64,000 bases of DNA from Mitsuaria sp. PDC51 (lineage in GTDB: Bacteria; Pseudomonadota; Gammaproteobacteria; Burkholderiales; Burkholderiaceae_C): positions 62,001 through 126,000 of the forward strand of contig NZ_FOZE01000003.1 of NCBI RefSeq assembly GCF_900113225.1. Direction: 5' to 3'. The translations under genes were made by a program, and so were the position numbers. Below, piece after piece: positions 59,208-64,000 of the stretch (its first letter is position 1; the number at the start of each line of letters is the position of its first letter). A model generated the notes under the pieces. That model was not told where the DNA came from. It worked only from the letters and a program-made list of their open reading frames with translations, and did no database searches.

Positions 59208-60593
59208 TCAGATCTTCACCGCGGCCTTCAGGCTGTCGCGCGCGGCCTGGTTGAGGCGGACCTGGTACGTGAGGAAGGTCAACTGGTCGACGAGCGTGGC
59301 GCCCGCGGGGTTCGACACCCACGAGCCGGCGCCCAGCAGCGTGCCGTCCTTGATCATCGAGCCGGTGTAGACGTTGCCACCCAGTTCGAAGTAGATGCGG
59401 TACTGGACCGTCGCGCTCAGCGTGCTCGACTGCGGACGCGGCGACGACGCGACCCAGATCGGCACGCCGCCGACGGTCCGGATCTCGCCGTCGGCCAGGT
59501 GGTAGGTGCGGCCATCGCTGTTGGAGGTGAAGCCCGCGCTCAACACGTCCGTCAGCGTGCTGCCGTCGACGCAGGAGGACACGGCCGGCCCGGCCGTGAT
59601 GCCGCGGCAGTCGAAGACGTCGTAGCGGTCGCCAGCGGTCTTCTGCGTGTACTTCAGGTAGCCGGCGCCGGCGGCGAACATGGCGGTGCTGTCGAGCACG
59701 CCGGAGTTGGCGAACACCGCGTTGTAGAAGTGCTTGAACTCGTCCGGCGCGCTGCCCAGCGTGCCGGTCAGCGCCACGGCCTGGTACTCGCTGCGGATCG
59801 TCGAGTACGCCACCGTCGTGTTGTCGTTGGCCAGGATGTCCATGCGCACGTCGCTGCCGACATAACTCGCGCGCTGGGCGCCGCCGGTGGACGGCACCAC
59901 CCGCACGGCGCCGTCCTTGAGCACGCGCGTGCCCGTTGGCGAGAACAGCGCGAGCTTGGGGGAGAGCGAGGTCGGATCGCTCTGGCGATAGGTCTGCGGG
60001 CCGTTCGTCAGCGGCGACAGCGCGAGCTGGCCGAAATCGGACATCAGGAAGTTGGAGCCACTCACCTGCGGGCCGCTGAGCCGCAGCGACCACAGCAGGT
60101 TGAAGTTGCCCGGCTGCGGGCTGAGGATGGTGCTTTCGAAGGCCTGCTGGTTGGCGCTGAGCTTGAGCGTCAGCTGCGCGGCGTTGCTGGTGACGCTGCC
60201 GCCCTTGTTGGACACCACCACCGTGTAGCGGTCGCCGTGGTTGGCGTAGGTGGCCGGCGGCGTCGTGTAGCTCGTGGAGGTCGCGCCGGCGATGTCGGCG
60301 CCGTTGCGCTTCCATTGGTAGACGAGGTCGCTGCCGGACGCGGTCACCGTGAAGCTGGCGGTGGCGTCGGTCAGCACGCTGGCGTTGGCCGGCTGCGTCT
60401 GGAAGGTGGGCGCGGTGGCGGTCCCGCCGGTCGGCGTGCCGGGCGTACTCGGTGTACTGGGCGTGCCGGCCGTCGGCGGGTTGTTGGTGCCGGTCAGCGG
60501 GGCGCCGGCCTCGCCGCCGCCACCGCCGCAAGCGGCGACCAGGATGGCAACGGCCGCCAGGATGGCGGCGTTCTGGTGTCTCGTCGAGACCAT
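59208..60593 (-). CDS. Lipoprotein with Ig-like domain, unknown function
   Basis: A 461-residue protein from MVSTRHQN with Shine-Dalgarno GGGAGG. A signal peptide with lipobox VAAC is followed by a Gly run and a Thr/Pro/Ser linker (about 20-70). An Ig-like domain follows (QTQPANASVLTDATASF ... YQWKRNGADIAGATSTSYTT, about 70-160). The remaining 300 residues, with only two Cys near each other (DVFDCRGITAGPAVSSC), match nothing I can name. A cell-surface binding or adhesion role is guessed only from architecture. It is divergent from a sensor kinase. Confidence 0.75.
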   Translation of the reverse strand: MVSTRHQNAAILAAVAILVAACGGGGGEAGAPLTGTNNPPTAGTPSTPSTPGTPTGGTATAPTFQTQPANASVLTDATASFTVTASGSDLVYQWKRNGADIAGATSTSYTTPPATYANHGDRYTVVVSNKGGSVTSNAAQLTLKLSANQQAFESTILSPQPGNFNLLWSLRLSGPQVSGSNFLMSDFGQLALSPLTNGPQTYRQSDPTSLSPKLALFSPTGTRVLKDGAVRVVPSTGGAQRASYVGSDVRMDILANDNTTVAYSTIRSEYQAVALTGTLGSAPDEFKHFYNAVFANSGVLDSTAMFAAGAGYLKYTQKTAGDRYDVFDCRGITAGPAVSSCVDGSTLTDVLSAGFTSNSDGRTYHLADGEIRTVGGVPIWVASSPRPQSSTLSATVQYRIYFELGGNVYTGSMIKDGTLLGAGSWVSNPAGATLVDQLTFLTYQVRLNQAARDSLKAAVKI

Positions 60594-60911
60594 GGGATCC
60601 TCCCTCGAAAGCAATGCGCAGGCGGAAGTCCGAGGCACGGCCTCCGCGGTGTTGTGGGCGGCGAGTATAGGAACGGGCCACGTGAGGAATCCGTGACGGT
60701 GTGGCGTGGAACTTCACGCGCGCGCAACAAGACGGTGCGGGGCGGTGCATTTGCACGCCAGGGCCGAGAATCGCGGGCCGATGGAGGCGGGCACCCCGCC
60801 TGCTCCTGCGCGGGTTGCGAGCTCCTTCGGGAGGCACGCCCCGCGGCGCGCGGCGTGTCGCCGAGCCGGCTTGGCGGATGAACGGGTGCAGGTCGACGCG
60901 AGGGAGAGGCG
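60594..60911. other. Divergent intergenic region between lipoprotein and sensor kinase
   Basis: These 318 bases hold no gene. A minus-strand TATACT -10 lies at 60664-60669. Dyads GCGTG...CACGC at about 60703-60717, GTGCA-TT-TGCAC at about 60745 and AGGCGGG-CAC-CCCGCCT (60785-60801) are present. Any could be operators; none matches a site I recognise. Confidence 0.5.
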
Positions 60912-62897
60912 ATGCCATACCGCGGGTTCGTGCAGGAGCAGGCCAGTCCGGCGCAGCGCTGGGCCGTGGCCCTGCTTTGCGCGCTGGTGCTGATCTCGGT
61001 GGCGGCGGTGGCGCCCTGGGCGGCGCGGCCCTGGCCGCCGCTGGCCCACATCAGCGGCATCTATGGCGCCGCCACCGCGATGATCGACCTGGCCACCTTC
61101 TGGCTGCTGATCTCGACGCCGCGGCCGCACCGCTCCCATGTCATCGTGGCCTCGGCCTACCTGTTCGCGAGCTTGATGGCGGTCCTTCATGTGCTGACCT
61201 TCCCCGGCGCGCTTTTTGCGGATCGCGCGGTGTTCGGCTCCCCCCATGCGGTCAGTTGGCTGTTCGTCGGCTGGCGCGCGGGCTTCGGCCTGTTCGTGGT
61301 CTGGGCGATCCTGGCGGAGACGGACGCCGTCGGCCCCATCGGGCGCCGGCCGAGTGCCTGGCCGCTGCTGGTCGCCTTGCTGGCCGCCGGCGCGTTGGCG
61401 GTCAGTTCGCAGCTCACCGACTTCGGCGCCTTGCGGTCGGACGGCCAGCGCCTGCTCCTAAGTCCGGTGAGCCGCGTCGGCGCCTACCTCAGCGTCGGCG
61501 CGGCCGCGGTCGCGGTGCTGCTGATCTGGCGCCGCGGGCTGTTCGGCCGGGCCATCTACGCGTGGCTGGCCTTCGTGCTGGTCGCGGAAGGCGCCGGCGT
61601 CTGGCTGAGCACCCACAGCGGGCAGCGCTACACGATCGCCTGGTACATGGCCCGGGCCGAAGGCCTGCTGGCGAACTCGGTGATGCTGGGCGTGGTCGCG
61701 GTGCATTTCCGCGCGGTGCAGAAGCGCCTGACCGACGCCTACCTGACGCTGCAGCATCGCACCGAGCAGCTGCAGGCGCAGGTCCAGAAGCGCGAGACGG
61801 CGGAGGCCCAGCTCGCCCGCGCGCAGAAGCTGGACGCGGTGGGGCGCCTGGGCGCCAGCCTGGCGCATGACCTCAACAACATCCTGCAGGTGCTCACCGG
61901 CCGCCTGGCCATCATCCGGCGACGCGCCGGCGAATCGGTCGAGGGCGACGTCCAGGTGATGCGCCGCAGCGTCAAGAAGGCCGAGGCGCTGACCCGGCAG
62001 CTGACGCTGCTGTCCGGCCGGCGACGCAACCAGCCGCGTCCGCTGGAGGTCGCCCCGGTGCTGGCCGAGATGGAGGACGCGCTGCGCTCGCTGGTCGGCG
62101 CGCACTGCCAGCTCCATCTCAGCGCGGAGGAGGGCCTGCCGCGGGTCGCGCTGGATCCGCTCGAGCTCGAGATCGCGGTGACCAACCTGGCGACGAACGC
62201 CTGCGACGCCATGAACCTGGGCGGCCGGCTGCGCATCCACGCCCGGCATGCGTCCACGCCGGACCATCCGCAGGCGATCGCGATCGAGGTCACCGACGAA
62301 GGCGAGGGCATCAAGCCGGAGATCCTCGGCAAGGTCTTCGAGCCCTTCTTCACCACGAAGGTCCGCGGCCATGGCACGGGCCTGGGGTTGGCGCAGGTCC
62401 ACGCATTCGTGACCGGCAGCGGCGGGACGGTGCAGGTGGACAGCGAAGTCGGGCGCGGCACCACGGTGACCATGGTCTTCCCGGCGACGACGGCGACAGC
62501 GGCCACGGCGAACGGCCGGCTGGACGCCGCCGCCGTCGAGCGGCCGCCGCTGGAGGGCAAGGTCGTGCTGATCGTGGAGGACAACGCCGACGTGCGGGAT
62601 GCCTCCAGCCAGCTGCTCTCGGCCGAAGGGCTGGCGGTGCGGGTGGTGGAGGACGCGCCTCAGGCGCTGGCGCTGCTGGACGGCGGTTTCGCCGCGGACT
62701 GCCTCGTCTCCGACATCGTGATGCCGGGCGCCATGGACGGCGTCGAACTGGTGCGGATCGTGAAGGTCCGCTTTCCCGCGATCCGCACCGTGCTGGTGAC
62801 GGGCTACAGCGACATCGCCGAGCGGGCGCGCGAGGAAGGCTTCACCGTGCTGCGCAAGCCGTATGACCTCGCCTCCCTGATGGAGGCTCTGTCGTAG
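60912..62897 (+). CDS. MASE4 hybrid sensor histidine kinase/response regulator
   Basis: A 661-residue protein with SD GGGAGAGG. Residues about 15-265 form a MASE4 membrane sensor domain of several helices (LTFPGALF and WLFVGWRAGF motifs). A coiled-coil linker leads to the dimerisation box with H319 in SLAHDLNNILQ. The HATPase has N-box TNLATNACDAM, G1 DEGEGIKPEIL and G2 GTGLGLA. A receiver domain is fused at the C-terminus (phosphoryl D601 in SDIVMPG, K near end RKPYDLA). No adjacent partner regulator is seen. Confidence 0.92.
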   Translation: MPYRGFVQEQASPAQRWAVALLCALVLISVAAVAPWAARPWPPLAHISGIYGAATAMIDLATFWLLISTPRPHRSHVIVASAYLFASLMAVLHVLTFPGALFADRAVFGSPHAVSWLFVGWRAGFGLFVVWAILAETDAVGPIGRRPSAWPLLVALLAAGALAVSSQLTDFGALRSDGQRLLLSPVSRVGAYLSVGAAAVAVLLIWRRGLFGRAIYAWLAFVLVAEGAGVWLSTHSGQRYTIAWYMARAEGLLANSVMLGVVAVHFRAVQKRLTDAYLTLQHRTEQLQAQVQKRETAEAQLARAQKLDAVGRLGASLAHDLNNILQVLTGRLAIIRRRAGESVEGDVQVMRRSVKKAEALTRQLTLLSGRRRNQPRPLEVAPVLAEMEDALRSLVGAHCQLHLSAEEGLPRVALDPLELEIAVTNLATNACDAMNLGGRLRIHARHASTPDHPQAIAIEVTDEGEGIKPEILGKVFEPFFTTKVRGHGTGLGLAQVHAFVTGSGGTVQVDSEVGRGTTVTMVFPATTATAATANGRLDAAAVERPPLEGKVVLIVEDNADVRDASSQLLSAEGLAVRVVEDAPQALALLDGGFAADCLVSDIVMPGAMDGVELVRIVKVRFPAIRTVLVTGYSDIAERAREEGFTVLRKPYDLASLMEALS

Positions 62898-62910
62898 GCC
62901 GCTGCGCGCG

Positions 62911-62938
62911 GCGTGCGGCGTGCGGCGTGCGGCGTGCG
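62911..62938. repeat. Heptanucleotide tandem repeat (GCGTGCG)x4
   Basis: Four perfect 7-bp units lie 14 bp after the kinase stop codon, flanked by partial units. Below them, a pair of imperfect inverted repeats CATCGA-GG-CCCACGGAG and CTCCGTGGGTCGATG (62957-62973 and 63011-63025) leads toward the next gene. Confidence 0.85.
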
Positions 62939-63071
62939 GCGAGGTGGGGTGACGTCCATCGAGGCCCACGGAGACGCGGGGAGGCCCATGAATGCCCGGG
63001 CACCAGCCTTGCTCCGTGGGTCGATGTGGCGCGAGCGCGCGCCGGCCCATCGACGCCCACGCATTGCCCCC

Positions 63072-64000
63072 ATGCAGGACCGTCCCTCCACGCCGATGCC
63101 CTGGCGGCTCCCGTCCGCCGAATTCGGTCCCGCCCGGCTGGAATGGCCCGGCGGGAGCGTCGACATCGCGCGGCTCCGGCTCCGCGATGCCGCCCTGGCG
63201 TGGCCCGGCGGCGGCAGCCTGCCCAGCGGCACCGCCGCGGAGCTCGAGCTGTCGACGCTGAGCCTCCAGGCCCACCTGCCGCTTCCCGAGGCGCCGGCCG
63301 AGGTGCAGCAGGCGGTGGCGTCGGCCGGGCGCGCGGAACGCTGGCGGCTGGAGCCCCTCGAGCACCTGGACGGCGCGGTGCATGCGGTGATCACCGATGC
63401 CGCCTTGCTGTTCGACGCCCGCGTCACGGTGCCGGTCTCCGCCGGCGAGGTCGACTTCAACCAGGCCAGCGTCGAGCACATCGGTCCGGACTCCCGCATG
63501 GGCATCAGCCGGATGGGGCTGTACGTCGATGCGCCCGGCGGGCGGACGTATCTGCTGCAATTCGCGACGCCGGCCCAGGCCGGCGTCCGCTACGAGCAGC
63601 GCAGTGCGCTGCTGGGCCACTGGACCACCGACCGCGGGCAGGTCTCGCTGCGACCTTTCCTGGAATCGATGCTGGCGCAGATGGCGCGCAGCGGTCCGCG
63701 CGCCGCCGGTGGCTTCACCGCCCAGGCGCGCACCCTGTTCGCCCGCACCGCGATGCGCGGCGAGCTGCGTCCGGGCGACGGCGTGATCGACCTGGGGCCG
63801 TTGCAGGTCCGCCTGGTCGGCCGCGCCGAAGGCCGCAACACCGCGCTGCTGGACAGCGCCGCCGTGGGCCGCGGCCTGAGCCTGTCGCTCGACGACGTCG
63901 CCCTGGCGGACCTGCGGCTCCGGGTCGGGGAGCGCGAACTGCGTGCAGGCCGCGGCAGTGCGCGGCTGCGGCTGCGCGTCCAGGTGCGCGACGACGGCCT
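63072..64000 (+). CDS. Unrecognised protein, 3' end beyond the window
   Basis: The frame is open from 63072 to the window edge (309 codons) with consistent G/C-rich third positions. An in-frame ATG at 62988 with a GGGAGG sequence upstream is an alternative start, but the bases between the two have weaker codon bias. No signal peptide or membrane segment is evident. The sequence is rich in Leu/Arg/Ala, with paired beta-like segments (RLRLRDAALAWPGG, LQVRLVGRAEG) that suggest a repeated beta structure. No family is recognised. It is co-directional with the sensor kinase 174 bp upstream. Confidence 0.65.
   Translation, partial: MQDRPSTPMPWRLPSAEFGPARLEWPGGSVDIARLRLRDAALAWPGGGSLPSGTAAELELSTLSLQAHLPLPEAPAEVQQAVASAGRAERWRLEPLEHLDGAVHAVITDAALLFDARVTVPVSAGEVDFNQASVEHIGPDSRMGISRMGLYVDAPGGRTYLLQFATPAQAGVRYEQRSALLGHWTTDRGQVSLRPFLESMLAQMARSGPRAAGGFTAQARTLFARTAMRGELRPGDGVIDLGPLQVRLVGRAEGRNTALLDSAAVGRGLSLSLDDVALADLRLRVGERELRAGRGSARLRLRVQVRDDG

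Overview
The window is very GC-rich DNA with strong third-codon-position G/C bias. Its gene content (beta-type LpxK/KdsB/Adk block, cbb3 oxidase, ETF-QO, ClpS/ClpA, two TonB/Tol-type motor sets) points to a Gram-negative betaproteobacterium of the order Burkholderiales, perhaps near Roseateles/Mitsuaria/Rubrivivax. That placement is my inference from gene families; no database search was possible. The window is chromosomal. I see no prophage, insertion sequence, integrase or CRISPR array, and one tRNA gene (Ser, anticodon GCT).

Layout. 1-3280: end of a peptide-type ABC importer (permease plus a double-ATPase subunit). 3722-7186: a TonB-dependent receptor and a 2-oxoglutarate/Fe(II) oxygenase. 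7763-11591: a TonB-ExbB-ExbD-ExbD-TPR energising operon. 11697-19022: a TetR repressor, a tripartite RND efflux pump and a second TetR gene. 19098-22380: an orphan SdhC-like subunit, a proline-rich WXXGXW protein, a patatin lipoprotein and an SDR dehydrogenase. 22544-26486 (minus): adk, kdsB, a Trm112-like gene, lpxK, exbD and exbB, joined by 4-bp overlaps and other short overlaps. 26815-28879: xseA and sodB. 28982-40152: a DUF192 protein and the full cbb3 oxidase assembly and structural set (ccoI, S, N, O, Q, P, G, H), then fnr, hemN and a small SafE-like membrane protein. 40260-44831: icd, a cold-shock protein, clpS and clpA. 45007-48349 (minus): mtfA, lpxH, ppiB, ppiA and a TPR protein. 48495-54331: cysS, an AlkA-like glycosylase, accA, tilS and lysC. 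54411-64000: tRNA-Ser, a PaiB-like protein, ETF-QO, OsmC, an SDR, YceH, an Ig-like lipoprotein, a MASE4 hybrid histidine kinase and an unrecognised gene cut by the window end.

How the parts fit. The first 11.6 kb reads as a nutrient-uptake region: an outer-membrane receptor, its energy transducer and an inner-membrane peptide-type ABC importer lie close together, with a possible substrate-modifying oxygenase. The 29.5-40 kb block is a microaerobic respiration module. A near-consensus FNR site sits at the expected distance from a candidate promoter of ccoNOQP, and fnr itself and anaerobic haem synthesis (hemN) are alongside.

The least ordinary signals are non-coding or structural. There is a perfect 22-bp inverted repeat inside the coding linker of the double ABC ATPase, and a nested 27-bp perfect palindrome between clpA and mtfA. 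A stable hairpin lies in the receptor leader, and a dyad matching the NtrC consensus lies upstream of the receptor. Two matching dyads flank the RND pump promoter.
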